Source: Scalindua sp964437425 (GTDB lineage: Bacteria > Planctomycetota > Brocadiia > Brocadiales > Scalinduaceae). Taken from it: a stretch of 42,861 nucleotides of DNA. The first letter of the stretch is position 1. Every line of letters begins with the position of its first letter. The translations under genes were made by a program, and so were the position numbers. Positions 32,515-41,932 of this stretch are shown piece after piece. Location: assembly GCA_964437425.1 (NCBI GenBank), contig CAYTGO010000024.1:1-42861 (forward strand). The letters are read 5' to 3'. The notes under the pieces were generated by a model that was not told the DNA's origin, did no database searches, and worked only from the letters and a program-made list of their open reading frames with translations.

Positions 32515-33504
32515 ATGTCACAAGATAGAGTAAAGGTTGCAGTAACCGGCGCGGCAGGGCAGATCGGTTATGCACTACTGTTCAGGATAGCATCCGGGCA
32601 GATGTTTGGAGCAGAATGTGAAGTTGAACTTCAACTTTTAGAGCTTGAGCCTGCGCTGCCTGCACTTCAGGGCGTAGCAATGGAACTGGATGATTGTGCC
32701 TTCCCTTTACTCAAAAAGATCACATGTACCAGTGATATGGATGTGGCTTTTAATGATGTTAACTGGGCCATCTTAGTCGGTTCGGTACCGAGAAAAGCTG
32801 GAATGGAAAGGTCTGATCTGCTGAAGATTAATGGCGGGATCTTTACCGGCCAGGGAAAGTCTATCAATGACAATGCCGCGAAAGATGTCCGTGTGTTTGT
32901 AGTCGGTAATCCCTGTAACACTAACTGCCTTATTGCTATGAATGCCGCCAAAGATATCCCAAATGATAGGTTTTTTGCCATGACGGCTCTCGATGAGAAG
33001 AGGGCGATTACCCAACTGGCACAAAAGGCCGGGGTAGATACAACTGAAGTGAAGAACCTTACCATATGGGGGAACCATTCTGCGACTCAATATCCGGACT
33101 TTTATAATGCAAAGATCGGCGGTAAACCTGCCAGTGAAGTTATTACAGATGAGGCCTGGTTGAGGGGAGATTTTATCAAGACGGTACAGCAGCGTGGGGC
33201 TGCTATTATAAAGGCCAGGGGATTGTCATCAGCAGCATCAGCGGCCAATGCGTGTGTATCAGGTGTTAACAGGCTGATTCATGACACGGCTGAAGGAGAG
33301 ACATTCTCTATGTGCCTGGCTTCAAATGGTGAGTATGGAGTAGATAAAGACCTGATCTTCTCTTTTCCCTGCCACGTGAAAAATGGTGAAGTTAAAGTTG
33401 TTGACGGAATTGCGCACGGAGATTTTGGTAAGGAAAAGTTCTCATCTACGTTGAAGGAGCTTCAGACAGAGAGGGATACTGTCAAAGAGATGGGTTTGGT
33501 CTAG
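32515..33504 (+). CDS. mdh: malate dehydrogenase (NAD)
   Basis: 329 residues, preceded by AAGGAG. The Rossmann start is VAVTGAAGQIGYALLFRIASG. The mobile loop with the catalytic Arg is PRKAGMERSDLL, and the catalytic His is in WGNHSATQYPDF. It matches the cytosolic-type malate dehydrogenase. It reversibly oxidises malate to oxaloacetate in the TCA cycle. The gene is monocistronic and is followed by a short hairpin at 33608-33624. Confidence 0.97.
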   Translation: MSQDRVKVAVTGAAGQIGYALLFRIASGQMFGAECEVELQLLELEPALPALQGVAMELDDCAFPLLKKITCTSDMDVAFNDVNWAILVGSVPRKAGMERSDLLKINGGIFTGQGKSINDNAAKDVRVFVVGNPCNTNCLIAMNAAKDIPNDRFFAMTALDEKRAITQLAQKAGVDTTEVKNLTIWGNHSATQYPDFYNAKIGGKPASEVITDEAWLRGDFIKTVQQRGAAIIKARGLSSAASAANACVSGVNRLIHDTAEGETFSMCLASNGEYGVDKDLIFSFPCHVKNGEVKVVDGIAHGDFGKEKFSSTLKELQTERDTVKEMGLV

Positions 33505-33607
33505 TATAGGATGCAATTAAGTTATAAGTGCCTAAAGTTAATGACTGATCAAATCTAAATGCCAAAAATCAAAATCACAATGAAATCCAAAGTTAAATAA
33601 GTTGATT

Positions 33608-33624
33608 ACCACGCTTAGCGTGGT
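33608..33624. terminator. perfect hairpin after mdh
   Basis: ACCACGC-TTA-GCGTGGT forms a seven-base stem with a three-base loop between the convergent mdh and MATE genes. There is no good U-run, so bidirectional termination is only possible. CACTTTAG words surround it. Confidence 0.4.
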
Positions 33625-33661
33625 TTCCACAACTTTAGGCACTTTAAACTTTAGTTCACTT

Positions 33662-35127
33662 TTAACTTTTCTGCTTTAACTTATCATATACAACATATTT
33701 TGCCAGGACGGTCTGAGATATGCCCCTGGCGAGCATAAGAATGGTTAAAGCCAGCCATAAGGCATGGTTTCCCATTGTGCCGTGGAGAAGGTAGTATGTT
33801 GGCAGATAAAAAAGGAATGNNNNNNNNNNNNNNNNNNNNNNNNNNNNNNNNNNNNNNNNNNNNNNNNNNNNNNNNNNNNNNNNNNNNNNNNNNNNNNNNN
33901 NNNNNNNNNNNNNNNNNNNTGGTTTCCCATTGTGCCGTGGAGAAGGTAGTATGTTGGCAGATAAAAAAGGAATGTGGCTAGAAGCATGGTGTTTCTCATA
34001 GCTTTTGACGCTGTAATGCCAATATAAATTCCATCCCAGATAAATGGTACGGCATGAATGATAGGTGCAATAATCAACCATCCCATAAAAGGTATTGACG
34101 CATTAATTACTTCCTGATTATCTGTTAATATCTGAAGTATCTCCCTGCCAAAGAAATAAAAAAGTAACACCAGCATAATACTTATGCCGAAACCCCACTG
34201 GAAAGATACTTTTATAGCTTTTCTAAAATTCCATGCATCTCCGGCACCAAAATATTTTCCAACAACCGATTCAGCAGCAAACGAGAATCCGTCAATTCCG
34301 TATGCACTTATCATAATAAATTCCAGGAGAAGAAAATTTGCGGAACCTAGTATTACTCCCTCCTTGCCGGACTGAACCCTGAAGAATGAGAAAGCAAACA
34401 TAAGACAGAGAGTTCTTATGAAGATGTCCGAATTTGCTATGAGAAACTCCTTCATCTTGCCAATATGAAGCAAACCCAATCTGTCCCAGAAAGGGAGCAT
34501 GTGCCTGTAGTTTTTGTAAAAGAACACCAATGCCATTATTAGCCCGCAGTATTGTGCTATCAACGTACCTAGTGCCACGCCGTCAGACTTCATTCCGGCG
34601 ACCCTTACAAACCAGTAGCTGAAACCTATGTTGATCAGGTTAACAGCTATTGTAATGATCATCGGGATTTTGGCGTTCTGCATGCCGAAAAACCAACCGG
34701 TAAACGCAAACAGGGCTATTGTCGCCGGTGCTGCCAGTATCCTGATATTGAAATAATCCGCCACGTATGTGTTGACTTCCGGAGTCGTTCCGATTAAGTG
34801 TAGACTAAGTTTTAGAAGGAGGGGTTTGAAGGCTATCAACAGCACGGCACCTGTCACTGCAATTAAAAGTGCTCTGCCCAGTATCAGCAAACACTCTCTG
34901 TTGTCCTTTCTACCGAATTCCTGTGCGGTAAACCCGGTTGTACCCATCCGTAAAAATCCAAAGCCCCAGTATACAAAATTAAATATCATTACTCCAAAAC
35001 CGATAGTAAGGATATATTCGGCAGAATCGAGATGACCCATTAAGGCCACATCAACCAGGCTCAGAAGGGGGACAGAAAGATTGCTGATAATGTTTGGGAT
35101 AGCAAGTTTTAGAATTTCTCTATTCAT
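33662..35127 (-). CDS. MATE-family exporter, split by a spurious gap
   Basis: The frame starts at ATG 35127 and reads MNREILKLAIPNIISNLSVP, with 12 membrane segments, the MATE pattern. It runs into the 100-N gap at 33820-33919, and the end (HALWLALTILMLARGISQTV to KLKQKS) lies beyond it in a different frame. The 55 bases before the gap (33765-33819) are identical to the 55 after it (33920-33974). Removing the Ns and one copy gives 1311 bases, exactly 437 codons including the stop, and a continuous 436-residue protein. MATE exporters use Na+ or H+ gradients to extrude drugs or metabolites. Substrate unknown. Confidence 0.92.
33820..33919. other. scaffold gap of 100 N, probably artefactual
   Basis: Exactly 100 N, the standard placeholder length, flanked by an identical 55-bp direct repeat. 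Merging the flanks restores the MATE gene. A missed k-mer-sized overlap between contig ends would produce this. Confidence 0.95.
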
Positions 35128-35285
35128 AAACAGTGTACAAAATATTTAGCCAGGTTTGAATCTGATCAGTTTTTCTATAAAACGGAGAGAATTAAATAAT
35201 TTTCTGCACCAGATAGCAAAACATTACTGATTAATAATGTTATATGTTGCAAAGAGATTATAACCTTTATTGAGGAGGATTAGTT

Positions 35286-35465
35286 ATGAGAAATTCTTTT
35301 ATGGGATTATGTATTGCTTTAGTAGTAGCGCTGTTGATTGGTTGTGCACATCCACATCGTCATCATCCAAAGAAAAAACCGCTAAAACCACATATCAGTG
35401 CTGTATGGATCCCGGGTCATTACGGGCCGGCAGGGAATTGGAAACCAGGACATTGGAAAAGATAG
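35286..35465 (+). CDS. small lipoprotein with histidine-rich and Trp-repeat end
   Basis: 59 residues, preceded by a strong GAGGAGG. The signal peptide MRNSFMGLCIALVVALLIGC has the lipobox cysteine at residue 20. Next is a His/Lys-rich stretch (AHPHRHHPKKK), then VWIPGHYGPAGNW and KPGHWKR, the short Trp-Pro-Gly-His repeats seen in YXWGXW-type outer-membrane lipoproteins. Histidines could bind metal, which is inference. It is divergent from the MATE gene. An open frame in another register through this region is a shadow. Confidence 0.75.
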   Translation: MRNSFMGLCIALVVALLIGCAHPHRHHPKKKPLKPHISAVWIPGHYGPAGNWKPGHWKR

Positions 35466-35518
35466 GAAAACCGGGTTACGGGTTGCGAGTTACAGGTTGC
35501 GGGTTAAATAGACTGGAA

Positions 35519-38473
35519 TTACAGTCCCAGGCCTTCACAGTATTTTGCAAAAGCGACTTCACGACAGTCTGGTGCAACATTAACCATCTCAGGTGCAAGA
35601 TCTGTATTGACAAGCCTGTTGTTATCACTGTCCAGCAGTCCGCTAAGTTCAGATACCGACTCTGCCAGTTGCTTTCTGATTGAAGCAATGTCGTCGAAGC
35701 CGTTCAGGCCACCAATATTGGATAGAATGGCATGAGGAGTTAGATTCTCTCCTACCGGCAGATCAGTGTTTAAGAAGGCCAGAGAACCGGTGTCGGTAAT
35801 TACAGCTCCTTCACTTTTCAACGGATCTGCCAATGGTAATTGCGCATCAGGCTCAACTCCGTTTTTGAAGTTGCTTATGGTAATTACGTTGGTAGAGTCC
35901 TTAGATTTATTTTCCAGATGTGCACCCACCAGTAGTAAACAATCAGCACCGGAATTATCCCAGGCCTTTGCGCCCATTTTGCTCAAAAGCGAGACATTCG
36001 CACTGTTCTTTAATTTGGCATATGGAAATTTATTTGGTTCTGATTTTTCTCCGGCAATATAGTAGAGAGTACCATTCTTTTCGTCACAGAGAGCTTTTGC
36101 GGTAAAGAGAGTTTCGACAGTTAATTTTGGTGAAACTATGACTGCTACTTTACCGGCAGTGTCTAGAATGCCTTTAGCGCTACTCAACTGCTCTGACAGT
36201 TCATTTTCAGAAAGTACAATGGCTTTGTTCTGAAGGTGATTTGAGAACCTGCCTTCTCTGCAGATCATAGCACCGTTGACAGGGTCGTTGTCAACACTTT
36301 GTATCTTGGTTATCAGGCCTTCTTTTGTATGGACCTTTATGGCGCATCCTCTCGGACACGATGGACAGGTGCTGATTTTCATATCTGTTACCCATGGGCC
36401 ATACTCCTTGCCTGTATTTTCGGCTGTAGCTCCGGTAGGGCATACATCAATACACATTCCACAGGCATCACAGTCAGTGTTCTGCAGTGGATCTTCGAAA
36501 TTTGGTGCAACTTTGGTAACAAATCCTCTATTAACAAAAGAGAGGGCAGAAATTTCTCTGGCTTCTCTACAGATTCTAACGCAACTGGCACAGGTAATAC
36601 ATTTGTCCGCTTCGATACTGACTAATGGATGCCTGGTATCGACGTCATATTTTCTTCTGTCACCCGTATATTTTACATCTCCTATTCCATATTCGGTAGA
36701 GTAGTTTCTGAGATCACAATCAAACTTCGCTGTGCAGCCACACTCTATGCAACGCGAAGCTTCTGCCATAGCCTGTACTTCGTCAAGTCCTACGTTTATG
36801 GCATCATATCCACCAGATGCCATGCGGACATCTGCCGGATGTGTAGTCTCCAGCGCTCTCTTCTTATGGGCATACCTTGGAGAGTAGTCAGACATATCGA
36901 GGTCTTTTAACCTGCCTGCTGTTATCTGATACTCTTTCTTGAGCTCAACTTTGGTCCCTGCGAAGAATAGATTGATGGCTTTGGCCGCCTGTTTTCCTTC
37001 GGATACGGCACGAATTACCGTGTCCGGACCGAAAGCACAGTCTCCGGCTGTAAACACGCCTTCAACAGTGGTGACCATTGTTTTTTCGTCATATGTAAAG
37101 GTGCTCCACCTGGTACATTCCGGTACCTCCTTTTCACCTTCGATACAGGAAACATCAGGATCCTGTCCAATAGCGGCGATGATCAGATCAAATTCAAGAT
37201 CCTCCTCGCTGCCTTCAATCGGTTTAGGTCTTCGTCTGCCTGATTCATCAGGGTCACCAAGTTCCATAGTGACTACCTTCAGGCCTTTTGCTTTCCCGTT
37301 TTCTTCCAATACTTCAACCGGAGCGGTCAGCAACCTGAAATCAACACCTTCTTCAATAGTTTCGTCCTGTTCATGCTGCAGGGCAGGGATCTCTTCCTGT
37401 GATCTTCTGTAAAGCAGGGTGACATCTTCAGCTCCGGCTCGTTTTGCAACACGGCAACAATCCATCGCAGTATCTCCACCGCCGATCACAGCAACCTTCT
37501 TACCTACTTTTACCTCTTCACCCAGCACCATCTTACGCAGAAAATCTATTCCACCGATTACTCCCGGAATATCTTCGTTTTTCACCATCATCTTCTTGGC
37601 TTTGTGTGCGCCGATGGCTAACAGTACGGCATCGGCACCATTCCTTTTGAGGTCGTCAATGGTAAAATCTTCACCCAGTCTCTTGTTATGATGAACTTTT
37701 ACACCAAGGTCAATAATCGCACTAATCTCTTTATCCATTTTGTCCCAGGGCAGTCTGAATCTTGGAATACCGTACCGTGTCATACCTCCCAGTTCAGGCA
37801 GTGCTTCATAGATATCTACAGCATGCCCCTGCTGTCTCAGGAAATAAGCAGCTGACAGTCCGGCAGGTCCACCGCCAACGATAGCTACGCTTTTACCGGT
37901 ATCAGGTTTTGTATCAGGCAGAAACGGACCATGCTCCAATTCGTATTCGGAAGAGAATCTTTTCATTGGGTTAATGGCTACCGGTTCGTCAACAAGACCT
38001 CTTCTGCATTGAGCTTCGCACGGATGAGGACATATCCTGCCACATATGACAGGCAGTGGGTTTACTTCTTTGATTAGTTTAACGGCTGCAGGAAAATTTC
38101 CGTTTGATATATGAGCGATGTATCCCTGTACATCAACATTTGAAGGGCATGTGTCCTCGCATGGTGCGACGCAGTCTCCACTATGATCAGAAAGGAGCAG
38201 GTCGAGAGCCATCTTACGAGTAGTCTTAATGGCTTCAGTATCAGTCCTTATAACCATACCAGGAGTGACAGTGGTGCTACAGGCAGGTATCATGTTTCTT
38301 GCCTTCTCCACCTCTACAACACATAGAAAACAACTTGTATATGCCTTTAGCCTGTCATCAAAACAGAAAGTCGGGATATCAATGCCCTGGCTTTTTGCTG
38401 CGACTCTGATTGTCACGTCAGCCGGGACTTCTATCTCTTTACCATTTAATGTTATTGTTACATTCTCACTCAT
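35519..38473 (-). CDS. NuoG-like / GltD-like iron-sulfur flavoprotein
   Basis: 984 residues from the ATG at 38473; a TTG at 38479 adds two. An N-terminal 2Fe-2S domain has Cys in FCFDDRLKAYTSCFLCVVEV. Then comes a GltD-type segment with 4Fe-4S cysteines (CVAPCEDTCPSNVDVQGY, CGRICPHPCEAQC) and FAD/NAD(P) sites (VAIVGGGPAGLSAAYFLR; VAVIGGGDTAMDCCR). Then come ferredoxin-type clusters (CITCASCVRICREA; CDACGMCIDVCPTG) and a NuoG-like 4Fe-4S motif (CPSCPRGCAIKVH), with a short degenerate C-terminal region. Architecture fits the third subunit of a soluble NADH:acceptor complex, perhaps electron-bifurcating. Final gene of the operon. Confidence 0.92.
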   Translation of the reverse strand: MSENVTITLNGKEIEVPADVTIRVAAKSQGIDIPTFCFDDRLKAYTSCFLCVVEVEKARNMIPACSTTVTPGMVIRTDTEAIKTTRKMALDLLLSDHSGDCVAPCEDTCPSNVDVQGYIAHISNGNFPAAVKLIKEVNPLPVICGRICPHPCEAQCRRGLVDEPVAINPMKRFSSEYELEHGPFLPDTKPDTGKSVAIVGGGPAGLSAAYFLRQQGHAVDIYEALPELGGMTRYGIPRFRLPWDKMDKEISAIIDLGVKVHHNKRLGEDFTIDDLKRNGADAVLLAIGAHKAKKMMVKNEDIPGVIGGIDFLRKMVLGEEVKVGKKVAVIGGGDTAMDCCRVAKRAGAEDVTLLYRRSQEEIPALQHEQDETIEEGVDFRLLTAPVEVLEENGKAKGLKVVTMELGDPDESGRRRPKPIEGSEEDLEFDLIIAAIGQDPDVSCIEGEKEVPECTRWSTFTYDEKTMVTTVEGVFTAGDCAFGPDTVIRAVSEGKQAAKAINLFFAGTKVELKKEYQITAGRLKDLDMSDYSPRYAHKKRALETTHPADVRMASGGYDAINVGLDEVQAMAEASRCIECGCTAKFDCDLRNYSTEYGIGDVKYTGDRRKYDVDTRHPLVSIEADKCITCASCVRICREAREISALSFVNRGFVTKVAPNFEDPLQNTDCDACGMCIDVCPTGATAENTGKEYGPWVTDMKISTCPSCPRGCAIKVHTKEGLITKIQSVDNDPVNGAMICREGRFSNHLQNKAIVLSENELSEQLSSAKGILDTAGKVAVIVSPKLTVETLFTAKALCDEKNGTLYYIAGEKSEPNKFPYAKLKNSANVSLLSKMGAKAWDNSGADCLLLVGAHLENKSKDSTNVITISNFKNGVEPDAQLPLADPLKSEGAVITDTGSLAFLNTDLPVGENLTPHAILSNIGGLNGFDDIASIRKQLAESVSELSGLLDSDNNRLVNTDLAPEMVNVAPDCREVAFAKYCEGLGL

Positions 38474-38511
38474 TATCAATACCTGAAGCTTATATTATTA
38501 TAATTAAAATT

Positions 38512-40290
38512 TTATTGGACTATAATAGCTTTAGAGTTACATACCTCAAAACACATTCCGCAGTTGATACATTTTGCCTGATCAATGACATAAGAGCCCT
38601 TTATTTTTTTCTGTCCTGTTATCGCATCAACCGGACATTGCATTTCGCATAAGGAGCAGCCGGAGCAATCAGCAGCGGTAATAGTGTGAGTTATCAGGCT
38701 TTTGCATACTGCGGCAGGACATTTTTTGTCCTTAATATGCGCTTCGTATTCGTTGCGGAAATATTTCAGAGTTGTTGCAACAGGGTTTGGTGCAGTCTGT
38801 CCTAGTCCGCACAGACTGGACTTTTTGATCTGCTCGGTTAATTCTTCAAGAGCAGTTAGATCTTCCATTTCACCTTTACCGTCACAAATCTTGGTTAAAA
38901 GCTCCCTCATCCTCAGCGTGCCGATTCTACAGAAGGTACACTTTCCACATGATTCATTCTGAGTGAATCCGAGGAAATACTTGGCAAGGTCAACCATACA
39001 GGTTGTTCCGTCCATCACTATCATACCGCCGGAACCCATAATAGCTCCTGTAGCGTTTATTGCAGCGTATTCTATAGTAGTATCAAACAGGTTTTCAGGG
39101 ACGCATCCTCCCGATGGTCCACCTAGCTGTACCGCCTTCAAAGGCAGGTCCGATGAAGATCCTCCGCCTATATCTTCCAGAACATAGCGGATCTTTGTTC
39201 CCATCGGGACTTCAACCAGTCCGCCTTTTTTAATAGCTCCTGCTAACGCGAATACTTTTGTTCCTTTTGAATCTTCTGTTCCGTGAGAGGCGTAAGCCTT
39301 GCCTCCATTATTAATTATCCATGGCAGGTTAGCCAGGGTTTCTACATTGTTGATGATAGTTGGTTTGCCGAACAGCCCTTTAATGGCAGGGAAGGGGGGT
39401 TTGAACCTTGGCATTCCCCTGTCTCCTTCGATTGAAGCGATAAGAGCCGTCTCTTCTCCACAGACAAAAGCACCTGCTCCTTCCTTGATCTTTATATCAA
39501 ATGAGAAATTGGATCCTTGAATGTTGTCTCCCAGAACTCCAAGTTCATGTGCATCCTTTATCGCTTTACCAAAATTTTCAACAGCGAGTGGATACTCTGC
39601 ACGTATATATGCGTAACCTTTGGATGCACCGAATGAATAAGCGGCGATCAGCATGCCTTCAATTACATTGTGTGGGTCGCCTTCAAGGAGTGAACGGTCC
39701 ATAAATGCACCAGGGTCGCCTTCGTCACCGTTACAGATCAGATATTTGATGTCTCCAGGAGATTGTTTTGCAAAATTCCATTTAACATGTGTTGGGAATC
39801 CGGCGCCGCCTCTTCCTCTTATACTTGAAATCTTGACCTCTTCGATAACCTGTTCAGGAGTCATCCCCGCCAGAATTTTCTTAATTGCCTTGTATCCGTC
39901 TCTTGCCTCGTATTCTGAAATTGAGGTTGGGTCAAGATATCCGACATTTCGAAGGGCAATCCTGGTCTGATGCGCCAGATATCTCCATTTGTCCAGATCC
40001 TGGTCATCAGGCGAGAATATCAGCTGTTTTTCTGGAAGATCTCCCTCTCCTTTGTGGAAATTTATGATTTGCGGAACGGTCTTCTTTGTGACGTTACCGT
40101 ATATGTGTCTGTTGCCGTTACCATCGTTTACTTCGGCGATTACTTCCTGATGACACATGCCAACACAACCGACGGTTCTGATATTCATTTCTGGAGCGTG
40201 CTTCTGGAAGGTTTCGATTACTTCCTTTGAGCCTGCTGCAATTCCACAGGTCCCTTCTCCAACAATTACGTTTAGGTTACTTACGTCCAT
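38512..40290 (-). CDS. nuoF: NuoF/HydB-like NADH-binding subunit
   Basis: 592 residues. An N-terminal thioredoxin-like 2Fe-2S domain has GTCGIAAGS and GCVGMCHQE. The NuoF core follows with FMN/NADH sites SSIRGRGGAGFPTHVKW and NGDEGDPGAFMDRSLLE, then the N3 cluster cysteines (ESCGKCTFCRIGT and SLCGLGQ). The C-terminus has two ferredoxin-type clusters (CSGCSLCEMQCPVDAI and CINCGMCFEVCNSKAI). It oxidises NADH and passes electrons via the clusters to the partner subunits. It is 38 bases upstream of the NuoG-like gene and 21 downstream of the NuoE-like gene. Confidence 0.96.
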   Translation of the reverse strand: MDVSNLNVIVGEGTCGIAAGSKEVIETFQKHAPEMNIRTVGCVGMCHQEVIAEVNDGNGNRHIYGNVTKKTVPQIINFHKGEGDLPEKQLIFSPDDQDLDKWRYLAHQTRIALRNVGYLDPTSISEYEARDGYKAIKKILAGMTPEQVIEEVKISSIRGRGGAGFPTHVKWNFAKQSPGDIKYLICNGDEGDPGAFMDRSLLEGDPHNVIEGMLIAAYSFGASKGYAYIRAEYPLAVENFGKAIKDAHELGVLGDNIQGSNFSFDIKIKEGAGAFVCGEETALIASIEGDRGMPRFKPPFPAIKGLFGKPTIINNVETLANLPWIINNGGKAYASHGTEDSKGTKVFALAGAIKKGGLVEVPMGTKIRYVLEDIGGGSSSDLPLKAVQLGGPSGGCVPENLFDTTIEYAAINATGAIMGSGGMIVMDGTTCMVDLAKYFLGFTQNESCGKCTFCRIGTLRMRELLTKICDGKGEMEDLTALEELTEQIKKSSLCGLGQTAPNPVATTLKYFRNEYEAHIKDKKCPAAVCKSLITHTITAADCSGCSLCEMQCPVDAITGQKKIKGSYVIDQAKCINCGMCFEVCNSKAIIVQ

Positions 40291-40311
40291 AGTTTAACTC
40301 TTTAAATAAGC

Positions 40312-40824
40312 TTATATATTCGCCACTATTTCTTCGTTCTTTTTGGCGTGTTTTTTTAATGCTCTCTGTGCGTTAGCACCGGTAAGGTTTCCGGAAACTT
40401 CGTCTGCTATGACCAGTACCGGAGCCTGACTGCAGCATCCGATGCAGGCAACCTGCTCAATTGTGTAACTTCCGTTTTCAGCGGTATCCTGTTCTTCATC
40501 GGTAATATTGAGAATGTGGCGCAGAGAAGTATCGAGTCTGTCAGCTCCTGTAACATGACAGGCGGTTCCGTGACATACTCGAATCATATGACGTCCGACC
40601 GGTTTTAGTCTGAATTGAGAATAGAAGGTCGCCACACCGTAAACCTGACTGCCTGTTATATCGGTATTCTGGATTATCATATCCATTGCTGTTCTAGGCA
40701 GATAACCATATTTCGATTGTACCGCCTGCAACAATGGAACGGTTGATGACGCATCACTTCCAATCCTTTTTATCCAGCTCAATACGTCCTCAAACTCAAC
40801 TTTTGCTTCCAGTGATTGGCTCAT
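40312..40824 (-). CDS. nuoE: NuoE-like 2Fe-2S subunit
   Basis: 170 residues, the first gene of the three-gene operon. The four cysteines of the thioredoxin-like 2Fe-2S domain are seen in CHGTACHVTGAD and ACIGCCSQAP. VATFYSQFRLKPVGRHMIRV is the family signature. It partners the NuoF-like protein for electron transfer. The 285-base gap upstream would hold the operon promoter. No strong ribosome site is visible. Confidence 0.95.
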   Translation of the reverse strand: MSQSLEAKVEFEDVLSWIKRIGSDASSTVPLLQAVQSKYGYLPRTAMDMIIQNTDITGSQVYGVATFYSQFRLKPVGRHMIRVCHGTACHVTGADRLDTSLRHILNITDEEQDTAENGSYTIEQVACIGCCSQAPVLVIADEVSGNLTGANAQRALKKHAKKNEEIVANI

Positions 40825-40978
40825 ATCAGGTGTTTATTAGTTTATAAAAAAAGAATTAAGAATTCTCTTGTGAAAAATTTTATAAGTCAGCATATTAAGG
40901 TAAAAAGCTTAAAAATACAACAATTTTTTTGTCAGAATACTTATCTTCATGTCAAAAAAGGAATTAGAGAGTAGATAA

Positions 40979-41083
40979 CACTTCGACGGAGTTTACATTG
41001 AACGTGCGAATGTGCTCGGTGTGACGTTTTTACGGGCGGAACTGAAGGATAGTTTTATCTCGATAGCGGCCATATTTGAATGA
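40979..41083 (+). pseudogene. possible remnant of a pentapeptide-repeat protein
   Basis: One plus-strand frame reads FDGVYIERANVLGVTFLRAE and on to LKDSFISIAAIFE before TGA 41081. It follows the five-residue pattern ANVLG-VTFLR-AELKD-SFISI-AAIFE of pentapeptide repeats. There is an in-frame TAA at 40976 and an ATG with MSKKELESR before it at 40949, so the frame is broken. The match is short and may be chance. Confidence 0.3.
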
Positions 41084-41109
41084 TTTATCAGGTAAGTATT
41101 AAGTATAGC

Positions 41110-41868
41110 TCATATTTTTCTGACTACTATCCCTTTGTCGGCCAGAAAATCCTTTACTGCGGCAATCTCGTATTCTTTAAAATGAAAAATTGATGCGGCC
41201 AATGCAGCATCTGCCTTGCCTGTTGTGAATACGTCGAAGAAGTGATCGAGATTTCCAGCGCCGCCGGAAGCGATAACCGGTATTTCCAGATTTTCGGAGA
41301 TTGTCCGTGTAAGTTCCAGGTCGAACCCATCTTTGGTCCCATCACAGTCCATACTGGTAAGGAGTATCTCTCCCGCACCTCTTGATTCAACTTCTTTGGC
41401 CCATTGAATAGCGTCTTTTCCGGTAGGGATGCGTCCTCCATTTATAAATACTCCCCATCCGTCTCCATCTCTCTTGGCATCAATGGCGACCACTATACAT
41501 TGGCTGCCAAAGCGCCTTGACGCCTTGTTCACAAAATCAGGATCTTTTACAGCTGTGGTATTTATAGATACTTTGTCGGTGCCGGCGTTCAGGAGTGTCC
41601 TGATATCATCGATAGTCCTTATTCCGCCGCCAACAGTAAGAGGCATAAAAACATTTTCTGCCGTGTGCCTGACTACGTCGAGTATAATGCCTCTTTTTTC
41701 GTGTGAAGCGGTAATATCAAGAAAGACCAGTTCGTCCGCACCTTGCTGGCAGTACAGCTCAGCAATCTCTACAGGGTCTCCGGAATCTCTCAAATCTAAA
41801 AACTGAGTTCCTTTTACCACTCTGCCATCTTTTACATCAAGGCAGGGTATAATGCGTTTGGCTAACAT
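41110..41868 (-). CDS. hisF: imidazole glycerol phosphate synthase, cyclase subunit HisF
   Basis: 252 residues, the normal length of this TIM-barrel enzyme. It starts MLAKRIIPCLDVKDGRVVKG with the catalytic Asp in CLDVKDG, and has the second Asp in VVAIDAKRD. PLTVGGGIRTIDDI and AGEILLTSMDCDGTKDGFD carry phosphate-binding motifs. It makes imidazole glycerol phosphate and AICAR in histidine biosynthesis, working with HisH, which is not in the window. It follows thiG by 64 bases on the same strand. Confidence 0.97.
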   Translation of the reverse strand: MLAKRIIPCLDVKDGRVVKGTQFLDLRDSGDPVEIAELYCQQGADELVFLDITASHEKRGIILDVVRHTAENVFMPLTVGGGIRTIDDIRTLLNAGTDKVSINTTAVKDPDFVNKASRRFGSQCIVVAIDAKRDGDGWGVFINGGRIPTGKDAIQWAKEVESRGAGEILLTSMDCDGTKDGFDLELTRTISENLEIPVIASGGAGNLDHFFDVFTTGKADAALAASIFHFKEYEIAAVKDFLADKGIVVRKI

Positions 41869-41932
41869 TTCCTGATTTCCTATTCGGGTATTGGTTTGTC
41901 AATTAAGGGTAAGATAATCAACTGGAATGATG

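Noticed and set aside
116..33660. Regularly repeated spacers as a CRISPR array
   Set aside because: The repeats are dispersed, not separated by uniform unique spacers, differ in length and occur in both orientations, and no cas gene is present.
33662..34081. Apparent separate genes or duplication around the N gap
   Set aside because: The duplicated 55 bases and the frame shift vanish when the gap is collapsed; there is one MATE gene.
36276..40230. Many long plus-strand frames opposite the nuo-like operon
   Set aside because: They are antisense shadows of strongly conserved iron-sulfur proteins and have no ribosome sites.
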